A stretch of DNA of 22,402 nt from a virus. The notes beneath the pieces are model-generated. The model worked only from the letters and a program-made list of their open reading frames with translations, was not told the DNA's origin and ran no database searches. The position numbers and the translations under genes were made by a program. Below are positions 7,444 to 14,348 of the stretch, one piece after another. The stretch's first letter is position 1, and every line of letters begins with the position of its first letter. Where the stretch lies: IMG/VR virus record IMGVR_UViG_3300037189_006242, positions 1 through 22,402 of that record; one strand, given 5' to 3'.

Positions 7444-7595
7444 TGGAATTCATATTCATGTTTTTGCTGGCATTTATTGCAGCGATTGTAGGAGTTTTTT
7501 ACTTCTTACTCGCAATCTTTGCTATGTTGCTCCCCATCATCTTTTGGGTTTTTCTGATTTGGTTGGTTATTCGCATAATTAAGAAATATACCTAA
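7443..7595 (+). CDS. tiny two-helix membrane protein, 50 aa
   Basis: TAATG overlap with the upstream stop gives a coupled start. The whole protein is hydrophobic: residues 3-28 (FIFMFLLAFIAAIVGVFYFL onward) and about 30-45 (PIIFWVFLIWLVIRII) form two likely membrane helices, ending in RIIKKYT on the cytoplasmic side. Function unknown; small phage inner-membrane proteins of this kind include exclusion and lysis-timing factors, but nothing here selects one. Confidence 0.65.
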   Translation: MEFIFMFLLAFIAAIVGVFYFLLAIFAMLLPIIFWVFLIWLVIRIIKKYT

Positions 7596-7603
7596 AAAAA
7601 CGG

Positions 7604-7632
7604 TTGACAACAGTTACCCATTTTGCTATAGT
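7604..7632 (+). promoter_or_regulatory. sigma70-type promoter with -10/ribosome-site dyad
   Basis: TTGACA at 7604-7609, 17-base spacer, TATAGT at 7627-7632. TTGCTATA (7623-7630) and TATAGCAA (7638-7645) form a perfect 8-bp inverted repeat whose right arm runs into the AAGGAG ribosome site. Nearly the same cassette recurs at 17694. Confidence 0.85.
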
Positions 7633-7656
7633 GAATATATAGCAAGGAGATACTAC

Positions 7657-8307
7657 ATGGCTCGTTTCACTCGTCCTACTTACAATGTCGCTGATGTTTT
7701 TGCTGCTGCTTCGGCAGCTTATCGTATTAATGGGTCCTATCTTAAGAGTGACGATATCACTTTCCATGAGAATGGTGATCACACTATTAACAACCTTGCT
7801 AACAAGACCCTCGTCCATCAGTTTCTTAAGGGTGCATTTGACATTCGTGACGAAGACCGTGAAATGGGCGAGAAGGTCCGTCAATATTGCAATGGTCTTT
7901 CGTTCAATATCATCACTGGTAAGACTTTGAGCGAGTTTGAGCAGGCTATGCTGTCCGTCGCCGACAAGGAAACTACTGATAGCAACTATGATATTGCTGT
8001 TGTTGCTTCGCTACCCGCAAGCTATGACCGTGCCCAGACACGTATTCAGCAGGATGCTATGCTTCGTGAAAAGAGCGGTACATTGAACGCCGATATCGGT
8101 TCTAAGGTTGAACTTGATATTGAAGTTGTACGCTGCAACTACTCTAACAACTGGGACACGCACTTTGTTACTGCTATCGTTGATAATGCAGTTGTGTTCT
8201 TTGCAAGCCGCAACAAGCTTGAACTTGGTTCTAAGCTTCGTATCAAGGGTAAGGTCAAGGCTCACAAGGAAGATCGTACCCAACTTAGCCACGTAAAATT
8301 TATTTAA
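7657..8307 (+). CDS. unknown protein with OB-like C-terminus, 216 aa
   Basis: The N-terminal 145 residues are Ala-rich and mostly helical with no recognised domain. From about residue 146 the protein becomes beta-rich: VELDIEVVRCNYSNNWDTHFVTAI, then NAVVFFASRNKLELGSKLRIKGKVKAHKEDRTQLSHVKF. The G-S/K-x-L-x-I-K-G-K-V-K-x-H pattern and five-strand layout resemble an OB-fold nucleic-acid-binding domain. It lies immediately upstream of DNA ligase under its own promoter, so a role in replication or single-strand binding is possible but unproven. AAGGAGA precedes the ATG. Confidence 0.65.
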   Translation: MARFTRPTYNVADVFAAASAAYRINGSYLKSDDITFHENGDHTINNLANKTLVHQFLKGAFDIRDEDREMGEKVRQYCNGLSFNIITGKTLSEFEQAMLSVADKETTDSNYDIAVVASLPASYDRAQTRIQQDAMLREKSGTLNADIGSKVELDIEVVRCNYSNNWDTHFVTAIVDNAVVFFASRNKLELGSKLRIKGKVKAHKEDRTQLSHVKFI

Positions 8308-8308
8308 C

Positions 8309-8337
8309 TTGACATTTACCCTCTAATGTAGTATAAA
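8309..8337 (+). promoter_or_regulatory. sigma70-type promoter immediately before ligase ATG
   Basis: TTGACA at 8309-8314, 17-base spacer, TATAAA at 8332-8337. Only 7 bases separate the -10 from the ligase ATG at 8345, so the expected start point is at or next to the start codon. This predicts a leaderless mRNA. Confidence 0.8.
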
Positions 8338-8344
8338 GAAGATT

Positions 8345-9700
8345 ATGAGCGCAAGTTTTATAACACAACTAAACGAAGACAACGGACGCCTACATAAGGA
8401 AGATGTTATCAAACAAGCACTAACTGCTGCTAAACTCGGCAACACAGTGTCCACTAATTTCTTGCAGGGTCTTAAGTTCTGCTACAATCCATATGTCACA
8501 TTCGGTGTCAAGCAGATTCCAGAAAGTATCGGGATCGTTGATGCTGAAAATCCATATGATGAGTTCTTTGAACTACTAAACAGTCTTTGGCGCCGAAAAC
8601 TTACAGGACATGATGCTCGTGACGCAATCGCAAAAATGTCCGAACGATTTGACAGTGATGAATGGAACCTGTTTCTTGCTCCTATCCTTCGTCGTGATAT
8701 GCGTAGCGGTATTAGTTCTACTACAGTGAACAAGATTTGCAAGGGTACAGATTACGAGATTCCTATCTTCACTTGCCAGTTAGCTACTAACAGTGAAGGT
8801 CGCCCTGAAATGAAGGGTATGAAGCGTCTTGAGCCTAAGCTGGATGGCGTTCGTGTATTGATGCTAGTATCTATGCTAGACAGTGGAATATATGCTACTT
8901 GCTATAGCCGCAATGGTAAGGTCTTTGAAAACTTTAAGCACATTGAAGACCAAGTACTTGATAACATTTTTGAGTTGCTGAACGCGCCTAGCAAAACTAA
9001 ACACACTAGCAGCGGGGCGTTGATGCAAAGTTTTGTATTTGACGGTGAAGTTGTTGGTAATAGTTTCCAAGAACTAATGCGTCAGGCTCGTCGTAAAGAA
9101 AATGTAACAGCAGAAGATAGTGTATTTCATATCTTTGATATTATACCCCTTGCTGACTTTAACCGAGGTCATTGGAACGCACAGTTGCATAAGCGTATTG
9201 AACTACTTCATGCGATGGAGTCTGCAATTGACAAGATGCCTAATGTAGAATTGCTTCCCCATCTCCAAGTTGATCTTGATACTCACGAGGGCAAAAATCA
9301 ACTTGAGAGGTATGCAAAAGCTATGGTTGCTGCTGGATTTGAGGGCATTATGATTAAGAACCTTGATGCTCCCTATCTCTGCAAGCGTAGCACTGACTGG
9401 ATGAAGTGGAAGCCTACTATCACGGTTGACCTTGAAGTGATTGGTCTTGAAGAAGGTACCGGTCGTAACAAGAACCGTTTGGGTGCGTTGGTCTGTAATG
9501 GTGTTGATGATGGTAAGGAAATTACCGTCAATGCAGGTTCTGGATTTAGTGATGCAGAGCGTGATAGTCTTTGGGCAGACCGTAACTTAATCTTTGGTCG
9601 TACTGTTGAGATTATGGCTGATGCTATTACGCAGAACCAAGATGGTACATATTCGTTGCGCTTCCCGCGCTTCGTTAGATTTAGGGATGATAAAGCATGA
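8345..9700 (+). CDS. ATP-dependent DNA ligase, T4 type
   Basis: This 451-aa protein seals nicks using ATP. The N-terminal helical domain (residues 1-130) parallels that of T4 ligase, including RRDMRSGISSTTVNKI. The nucleotidyltransferase motifs are in order: motif I EPKLDGVR with adenylated K165, motif III FDGEVVG, motif IIIa VFHIFDIIPL, motif IV EGIMIKN and motif V WMKWKP. The OB domain follows with DLEVIGLEEGTGRNKNRLGAL. The start at 8345 is supported by match to the T4 ligase N-terminus, despite lying 7 bases after a -10 box with no proper ribosome site. It overlaps the next gene by ATGA. It would complete Okazaki-fragment joining together with the exonuclease at 3655. Confidence 0.95.
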   Translation: MSASFITQLNEDNGRLHKEDVIKQALTAAKLGNTVSTNFLQGLKFCYNPYVTFGVKQIPESIGIVDAENPYDEFFELLNSLWRRKLTGHDARDAIAKMSERFDSDEWNLFLAPILRRDMRSGISSTTVNKICKGTDYEIPIFTCQLATNSEGRPEMKGMKRLEPKLDGVRVLMLVSMLDSGIYATCYSRNGKVFENFKHIEDQVLDNIFELLNAPSKTKHTSSGALMQSFVFDGEVVGNSFQELMRQARRKENVTAEDSVFHIFDIIPLADFNRGHWNAQLHKRIELLHAMESAIDKMPNVELLPHLQVDLDTHEGKNQLERYAKAMVAAGFEGIMIKNLDAPYLCKRSTDWMKWKPTITVDLEVIGLEEGTGRNKNRLGALVCNGVDDGKEITVNAGSGFSDAERDSLWADRNLIFGRTVEIMADAITQNQDGTYSLRFPRFVRFRDDKA

Positions 9701-9882
9701 ACATTAAACTTAAAGCAACACTAATTACCTTAGCTATGCTACTTATTGCAGTTGCATTGATATATACTATCGCAAAGTTTCCAGCAGTATTAGTTTTTGC
9801 TGCGTTAGGTGGATTGTTGTACTTTTTGTATCGCGGAGTATTGAACCATCTTGAATATAAAGAAAAGAGAAAACCACAATGA
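9697..9882 (+). CDS. small two-helix membrane protein, 61 aa
   Basis: ATGA coupling with the ligase stop. Two membrane helices are visible at about residues 7-25 (ATLITLAMLLIAVALIYTI) and 29-47 (AVLVFAALGGLLYFLYRG), followed by a charged tail HLEYKEKRKPQ. The function is unknown. It overlaps the next start by 4 bases. Confidence 0.7.
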   Translation: MNIKLKATLITLAMLLIAVALIYTIAKFPAVLVFAALGGLLYFLYRGVLNHLEYKEKRKPQ

Positions 9883-10070
9883 GTGACGATGAATATGACT
9901 ACGTAATTACTTTAGAAGAACCGCCACAGCGTTGCGAAATGTGCGGTATCATTGATGAATGCCGTCCATATGGATTGAATCACGAAGAAATTTGCCATGA
10001 TTGTGCTATGAAAGACGAAGCACTTACTGAAATCAGAGCAAAAGAACTATTGTTTGGAGAAGAAGAATGA
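9879..10070 (+). CDS. small zinc-finger-like protein, 63 aa
   Basis: Cysteines at residues 19 and 22 (CEMC) and 39 and 42 (CHDC) form a C-x2-C / C-x2-C pair typical of a small zinc ribbon or treble clef; Cys28 and His35/His40 are nearby alternatives. The ends are strongly acidic. A regulatory or protein-binding role would fit the size but cannot be assigned. ATGA overlaps on both sides place it in the ligase operon. Confidence 0.7.
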   Translation: MSDDEYDYVITLEEPPQRCEMCGIIDECRPYGLNHEEICHDCAMKDEALTEIRAKELLFGEEE

Positions 10071-10351
10071 AGATTATCAAGAACGAGGAACACAAGGTAA
10101 CCCGTATCTTTACCTACACCATTCCTGATGAAGATATCATCAATACATTTGGATCGCTAGGCAGATTCAAAGAGATTGTGAGCCATAATACAGAAGGTTG
10201 GGACGTTGAAGTTCTCGGTGAAGAGCCGACCGACGAAGAAGCTGACCTATTTTATAATTTCTTTGCTGACTATGATTACGATTCAGAAGATGATTGGTGG
10301 CAAGACCTTAAAGGCGGATATGAAACTAATTACGAATTAGGTGAGGAATAA
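10067..10351 (+). CDS. acidic conserved phage protein, 94 aa
   Basis: The start overlaps the previous stop (ATGA). The sequence is very acidic with an aromatic, Asp-rich C-terminus (DYDYDSEDDWWQDLKGGYE). Similar proteins with DYDYDxEDDWW are known in T4-like cyanophages by memory. Function unknown; the charge distribution would allow DNA mimicry, but no evidence supports that. It overlaps the next ATG by one base. Confidence 0.7.
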   Translation: MKIIKNEEHKVTRIFTYTIPDEDIINTFGSLGRFKEIVSHNTEGWDVEVLGEEPTDEEADLFYNFFADYDYDSEDDWWQDLKGGYETNYELGEE

Positions 10352-10605
10352 TGGATCCATATGATGAGGATTATGATGCAGTAAAGGACACTGCTGAATG
10401 GGCTGAAAAACTGCTCGGCAAAATCCATGTCTTTGAAGACGGTGATAGAATAGAAGTTGTTCAAGTAAAGAGGCGTGATACAGGACCTTGGATTACGTAT
10501 CATACGTATCAGGGACCGGGAATCCCCCGTAAGATGGTCATGATGGCTGATGAGTTTCACGTTACCTATGGACACTTATTTGGGTTGAGAGAGATAGAAG
10601 ACTAA
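10351..10605 (+). CDS. conserved hypothetical protein, 84 aa
   Basis: Starts within the TAATGG overlap of the previous stop. The N-terminus is acidic and helical (DEDYDAVKDTAEWAEKLLGK). It is followed by a small beta region with DRIEVVQVKRRDTGPWITYHTYQGPGIPR, where the Pro/Gly-rich TYQGPGIPRK turn is distinctive. No family is assigned. It is the last gene of the ligase operon. Confidence 0.7.
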   Translation: MDPYDEDYDAVKDTAEWAEKLLGKIHVFEDGDRIEVVQVKRRDTGPWITYHTYQGPGIPRKMVMMADEFHVTYGHLFGLREIED

Positions 10606-10612
10606 ATAATAG

Positions 10613-12196
10613 ATGCTTTTACGAAAAATATTTAGTTTTCCAACTCTAACTCTCCTTGTAGCACTTACGCTTAGTGCCATTGCTGCCTGGTACTCTGTAC
10701 TAGGCCTAACTGCTATCTTTGCGGCGGCAGTCATTCCAATCATTATTATGGGCGGTTCATTAGAAATTGCCAAAGTTGTAACTACTGTATGGTTACACAA
10801 ATACTGGGACCGTTCAGGGTGGAAGCTTAAACTTTATCTTATTCCTGCTGTTGTAGCACTTGCCTTCCTAACGTCTATGGGTATCTTTGGTTTTCTATCA
10901 AAAGCCCATAGTGATCAAACATTAGTCAGCGGCGATGTCGGTGCTAAAGTAGAATTGATTGACGAACGAATCAAGATTTCTCGTGAAAACATTGCTATGA
11001 ATCAAGTAGCACTTGAACAAATGAACAATCAAGTTGACCAACTACTTGGTAGAACTGATGATGACAAGGGAGCAAATCGTGCTGTACAAGTTCGTAGACA
11101 ACAGGCTAGAGAGCGTAATCGCCTTAACAATGAAATTGAAGCAGAACAAGTAAAAATTGCCAAATTAAGTGAGGAAGCTGCACCGATACGTGCAGAAATT
11201 CGCAAAATTGAGGCAGAAGTTGGCCCTATCAAATACATAGCTGCACTTATCTACGGAGATAATCCGGACAGTAATCTGTTAGAACGTGCTGTGCGTTGGA
11301 TGATAATTCTCATCGTGATGGTCTTTGACCCTCTTGCTCTTACCCTTGTACTTGCTGCACAGAGTAGCTATAGATGGTTAGATGATGATTTAAGAAATCG
11401 AAAGAAAGAAGAAGACTCCAAGGAGAGCGAAGATGTACCAACTACCAAACTATCACAAGATGATGTTAATAAATTCAATTATGGAGTGGGAGAAGTACCA
11501 CAATCGGAACCTATTCCCGATGCGGTTGAACTTGAACCTATATTGGAAGAAGTTAAAGAAGAAGATGAGTTTCTTGACGAAAACCTAAATGAGATGCTAC
11601 ATGAAACTGCATATGATGATCCGAAGGAGGACGAAAATGTTTCTGAACCTATTCAACCAAATGATATTCCAACAGATGATGTGGTACGAGAAGATGTACC
11701 TGAAACACCTACTCCCGATGCAGTTCCGACAGGGAGCAGCGTGGCACAAAGCGAAACAAGAGAACGCAGCAGAGAAGAACCCGCTGCCGTAATAAAAACT
11801 GAAGGGGTAACTCTACAAGAGTCTGACGGTGGCTATGTAAGTTTTGAAGGCAAGAGCGTTAGTAAGGGAGCATTACAAGGTCTGCGCCCTGACTTGTTTT
11901 TGCAAGTAGATTCTGGAAATCAATCTAACACTAATTTTGGAACTAGCTTTCCGAGATTTTCTAAGAAGGGCGATATCTTTGTCCGTGTAGATACTTTACC
12001 TAATCGTGTATATAAGTTTAGCGGAAACAAATGGATTGAGATTAACAAAGAACATACTGATTCTTATCTCTATGACGAGGAATACATCAAATACTTAATC
12101 AATCAAATTGAATTAGGTAATTATGATATCGATCTACTAGCAGAAAATGAAAGAGTACAAATCGAAGACTACCTCAGCAAAACAAATAAACCATAA
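10613..12196 (+). CDS. large membrane protein with coiled coil, 527 aa
   Basis: Membrane helices lie near residues 7-28, 31-53, 73-95 and 230-252. Between the third and fourth is a long coiled coil (about 104-205, VELIDERIKISRENIAMNQV to RAEIRKIEAEVG). Residues 265-385 form a Glu/Asp/Pro-rich disordered linker. The C-terminal 130 residues make a separate soluble domain with FPRFSKKGDIFVRVDTLPNR and KFSGNKWIEINK. The four-helix plus coiled-coil layout is reminiscent of DUF4407-type membrane proteins (architecture only). The start has no good ribosome site. Seven bases separate it from the upstream gene. The function may be envelope remodelling or superinfection control; this is speculative. 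Confidence 0.8.
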   Translation: MLLRKIFSFPTLTLLVALTLSAIAAWYSVLGLTAIFAAAVIPIIIMGGSLEIAKVVTTVWLHKYWDRSGWKLKLYLIPAVVALAFLTSMGIFGFLSKAHSDQTLVSGDVGAKVELIDERIKISRENIAMNQVALEQMNNQVDQLLGRTDDDKGANRAVQVRRQQARERNRLNNEIEAEQVKIAKLSEEAAPIRAEIRKIEAEVGPIKYIAALIYGDNPDSNLLERAVRWMIILIVMVFDPLALTLVLAAQSSYRWLDDDLRNRKKEEDSKESEDVPTTKLSQDDVNKFNYGVGEVPQSEPIPDAVELEPILEEVKEEDEFLDENLNEMLHETAYDDPKEDENVSEPIQPNDIPTDDVVREDVPETPTPDAVPTGSSVAQSETRERSREEPAAVIKTEGVTLQESDGGYVSFEGKSVSKGALQGLRPDLFLQVDSGNQSNTNFGTSFPRFSKKGDIFVRVDTLPNRVYKFSGNKWIEINKEHTDSYLYDEEYIKYLINQIELGNYDIDLLAENERVQIEDYLSKTNKP

Positions 12197-12223
12197 TCAG
12201 TATAAAGAGATAAGTAAAAGTAT

Positions 12224-13423
12224 ATGTCGGACAAGAAGTTACAGCACTGTTCCTTTTGTGGAAGCTCTAAAGATAAAGTAAAAAAGCTAATAGTAGGCGA
12301 AGACGTTGCCATTTGTAGCGAATGCATAGAGTTATGCAACCAACTCATTGTAAACGAACACTTAACCGACAAAGTAAAAGAACATGACTCTGCTAACTTT
12401 GATGCGTATAGTATTAAAGATCACCTAGACAGATTAGTTATCGGACAAGATCAGGCTAAAATTGTATTAAGTGTTGCTATCAGTAATCACTATAAGCGTA
12501 TCAATAACCCACCTCAAGATTTAGAAATTCAAAAGGGTAATGTACTACTGATTGGTCCTACTGGATCCGGTAAAACCCTACTCGCTAAGTCAGTAGCCAA
12601 ATATCTTAACGTTCCCTTTGTTGTGGCAGATGCTACGAACTTGACAGAAGCCGGCTATGTCGGAGAAGACGTTGAAAGTATGGTTGGTATGCTACTTGCT
12701 CTTGCGGACAATGATGTTAGTAAAGCAGAACGAGGAATCGTGTTTATCGATGAAATTGATAAGATTGCTCGTAAGAGCGAATCTACTAGCATTACTCGTG
12801 ATGTGTCGGGTGAAGGGGTGCAGCAAGCATTGCTTAAGCTGGTAGAAGGAACCAAATGCAGAGTTAGTCCTGTAGGCAAGCGTAAGCATCCACAAGGTGA
12901 AACTGTAGAAGTCGATACCAAAAACATATTGTTTATTGCCGGCGGAGCTTTTGTCGGACTTGAATCAGTGATTAAGAGCAGAGTTCAAGGATCCACTATT
13001 GGATTCGGTGCTGAGGTAAAGAGCAAGGATGAGAAACAAGACTTGTCTGAGGTATCCCCTGATGATCTCACCCGTTTCGGGATGATTCCAGAATTCATCG
13101 GCCGTTTTACGACAACCTGCACCCTAGAAGAATTGACACTAGAGCAGCTTATTAGCGTACTGACCGACATTAAGAATAGTTTTATCGAACAATACAAGTA
13201 TTTGTTTAGCATCGATGATATAGTATTAGAGTTTACTGAAGGTGCTATCAAAAAGATTGCACAAAACTGTATCGATCTAAAGACAGGCGCCCGCGGCCTA
13301 CATACTGAAATCGAAAGAATTTTGTTACCGCATATGTTTCATATTAGAAAGTACAGGGATAACAACATCGTCAAGGTAGTGATTGATGATGAATTAGTTG
13401 ACAATCCTAAGGCACTTGTTTAA
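12224..13423 (+). CDS. clpX: ClpX, ATP-dependent unfoldase of ClpXP
   Basis: This is a full-length ClpX of 399 aa (E. coli 424). The N-terminal zinc domain has C9, C12, C31 and C34. The AAA+ module has Walker A GPTGSGKT (111-118), pore loop GYVGED (144-149), Walker B VFIDEID (173-179), the RKH substrate loop R220-K221-H222, the box EFIGRF with R294, and sensor-2 GAR (355-357). The ClpP-docking IGF tripeptide is present at 259-261 in [11 protein letters not shown]. All parts needed for substrate unfolding and for handing it to ClpP are therefore visible. The ribosome site is weak. ClpP is encoded 3.2 kb downstream and hsp20 102 bases downstream. The C-terminus is about 25 residues shorter than in E. 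coli. Confidence 0.97.
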   Translation: MSDKKLQHCSFCGSSKDKVKKLIVGEDVAICSECIELCNQLIVNEHLTDKVKEHDSANFDAYSIKDHLDRLVIGQDQAKIVLSVAISNHYKRINNPPQDLEIQKGNVLLIGPTGSGKTLLAKSVAKYLNVPFVVADATNLTEAGYVGEDVESMVGMLLALADNDVSKAERGIVFIDEIDKIARKSESTSITRDVSGEGVQQALLKLVEGTKCRVSPVGKRKHPQGETVEVDTKNILFIAGGAFVGLESVIKSRVQGSTIGFGAEVKSKDEKQDLSEVSPDDLTRFGMIPEFIGRFTTTCTLEELTLEQLISVLTDIKNSFIEQYKYLFSIDDIVLEFTEGAIKKIAQNCIDLKTGARGLHTEIERILLPHMFHIRKYRDNNIVKVVIDDELVDNPKALV

Positions 13424-13458
13424 CCAAAATAGTAGCTTTTTTTGCGAAATTATAGTAG

Positions 13459-13466
13459 TATAAATA
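13459..13466 (+). promoter_or_regulatory. T4-type late promoter, perfect TATAAATA
   Basis: Exact match to the T4 late consensus, 59 bases before the hsp20 ATG and 35 bases after the clpX stop. Predicted start is about 13472, within the left arm of the hairpin at 13468. Confidence 0.7.
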
Positions 13467-13467
13467 A

Positions 13468-13496
13468 TGTTGTAGATGCTTTATAGGTCTACAACA
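13468..13496 (+). repeat. 9-bp perfect hairpin upstream of hsp20
   Basis: TGTTGTAGA (13468-13476) and TCTACAACA (13488-13496) are perfectly complementary with an 11-base loop. It lies directly after the TATAAATA box and 14 bases before the AAGGAG region of hsp20. There is no U-run after it, so it is more likely a leader or operator element than a terminator. Confidence 0.75.
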
Positions 13497-13525
13497 ATAG
13501 TCTTGCTTATAAAGGAGATAAAAAC

Positions 13526-13981
13526 ATGACTAGAGAATTAACCCTACGTACCCTTGACATTCCGTCAATTCACAAGTTCGGTATCGGATTTGATAGCATT
13601 CTAGATGAGCTTATGCGAGTCAATGCACAACAGACAAATACCAACTATCCCCCATATAATATCGTAAAGCACAGCGAAGATGCATTCGCAATTGAACTTG
13701 CTGTGGCGGGGTTCCGAGAAGGTGATATCAACATCACGCTAGAAAAGAATGTTCTTACCATTAAAGGCCAACAAACAGAAAGCCTTGATGAGTTAGAAAA
13801 AGAAGTAGAGTATGTGCATCGCGGCATCAGTGCCCGCAACTTTGACCGCACTTTTACTCTTGCAGACTATGTTGAGGTACTTGGTGCAAAGGCTGAGAAT
13901 GGTATTCTCACAATTGAATTGGAGCGACAAGTTCCTGAGGAACAAAAGCCCAAAACGGTTGCAATTACATACAATAAATAA
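13526..13981 (+). CDS. small heat-shock protein, IbpA/Hsp20 family
   Basis: This 151-aa protein carries an alpha-crystallin domain from about residue 38 to 135. Diagnostic features are YPPYNIVKHSEDAFAIELAVAGF at the domain start, ITLEKNVLTIKGQ, an HRGISARNFDRTFTLADYVEV core and the AKAENGILTIELER edge strand, as in IbpA/IbpB. The N-terminal LTLRTLDIPSIHKFGIGFDSI region fits that of IbpA. It binds unfolded proteins without ATP and holds aggregates for later refolding or degradation. A strong AAGGAG site lies 10 bases upstream. The leader has a late box and a hairpin. It lies between clpX and clpS. Confidence 0.95.
   Translation: MTRELTLRTLDIPSIHKFGIGFDSILDELMRVNAQQTNTNYPPYNIVKHSEDAFAIELAVAGFREGDINITLEKNVLTIKGQQTESLDELEKEVEYVHRGISARNFDRTFTLADYVEVLGAKAENGILTIELERQVPEEQKPKTVAITYNK
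13973..13980 (+). promoter_or_regulatory. possible late promoter box (AATAAATA) for clpS
   Basis: AATAAATA lies at the very end of hsp20, 62 bases before the clpS ATG. The predicted start is near 13986, which would put the strong hairpin at 13996 in the clpS leader. It also simply encodes the last codons of hsp20 (Asn-Lys-stop), so chance is possible. Confidence 0.4.
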
Positions 13982-13995
13982 TATAATGATACATG

Positions 13996-14023
13996 TGCTT
14001 GCGGGTAATAGTGCCCGCAAGCA
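13996..14023 (+). terminator. strong GC-rich hairpin between hsp20 and clpS
   Basis: TGCTTGCGGG and CCCGCAAGCA form a perfect 10-bp stem with an 8-base loop, the strongest hairpin in the window. It is followed by TTCTTAAAGG, an imperfect U-run, so it may be a weak or partial intrinsic terminator after hsp20. Alternatively it is a stabilising 5' structure of a clpS mRNA starting near 13986. Confidence 0.55.
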
Positions 14024-14042
14024 TTCTTAAAGGAAACTTAAA

Positions 14043-14348
14043 ATGGCAAATACCGAAATCCGAAGTAAGATCAAGCCCAATGCTGCACTTAAGGAGCCGC
14101 CTCTGTTCAAGATTATCTATCTGAACGACGACCGAACATCAATAGAGTTTGTGATTAACAGTCTATGTGAATATTTCAACTATAATCCTGACACTGCTAC
14201 GCAAATTACAATGGACATCCACGATAAGGGTAGTGCAGTAGTTGCTGTTCTTCCGTATGAGATTGCGGAGCAAAAGGGGATTGAAGTAACACTTGACGCA
14301 CGTGCCCAAGGTTTCCCGTTGCAGGTTAAAGTAGAATCCGAAGTTTAA
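14043..14348 (+). CDS. clpS: ClpS, N-degron adaptor protein
   Basis: A 101-aa ClpS: KEPPLFKIIYLNDDRTSIEFVINSL matches the core, with N28, D29 and D30 in the N-degron pocket. H60 in DIHDKG corresponds to E. coli His66. The gate position equivalent to E. coli Met40 is Ile34. ClpS delivers proteins with Phe, Leu, Trp or Tyr N-termini to ClpA-ClpP and slows other substrates. A short flexible N-terminus is present. No clpA is in the window, so the partner would be host ClpA unless phage ClpX can be used. It overlaps the convergent minus-strand gene by 4 bases. Confidence 0.95.
   Translation: MANTEIRSKIKPNAALKEPPLFKIIYLNDDRTSIEFVINSLCEYFNYNPDTATQITMDIHDKGSAVVAVLPYEIAEQKGIEVTLDARAQGFPLQVKVESEV

Noticed and set aside
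10602-10608. CTAAATA as a late promoter for the 527-aa membrane protein
   Set aside because: It ends 4 bases before the ATG at 10613, so a transcript would begin after the start codon, and no later in-frame ATG preserves the first membrane helices. It overlaps a stop codon and probably occurs by chance.
13434-13450. Run of T at 13438-13443 as clpX terminator
   Set aside because: No hairpin precedes the T-run; the nearby hairpin lies downstream of the T-run and has none after it.
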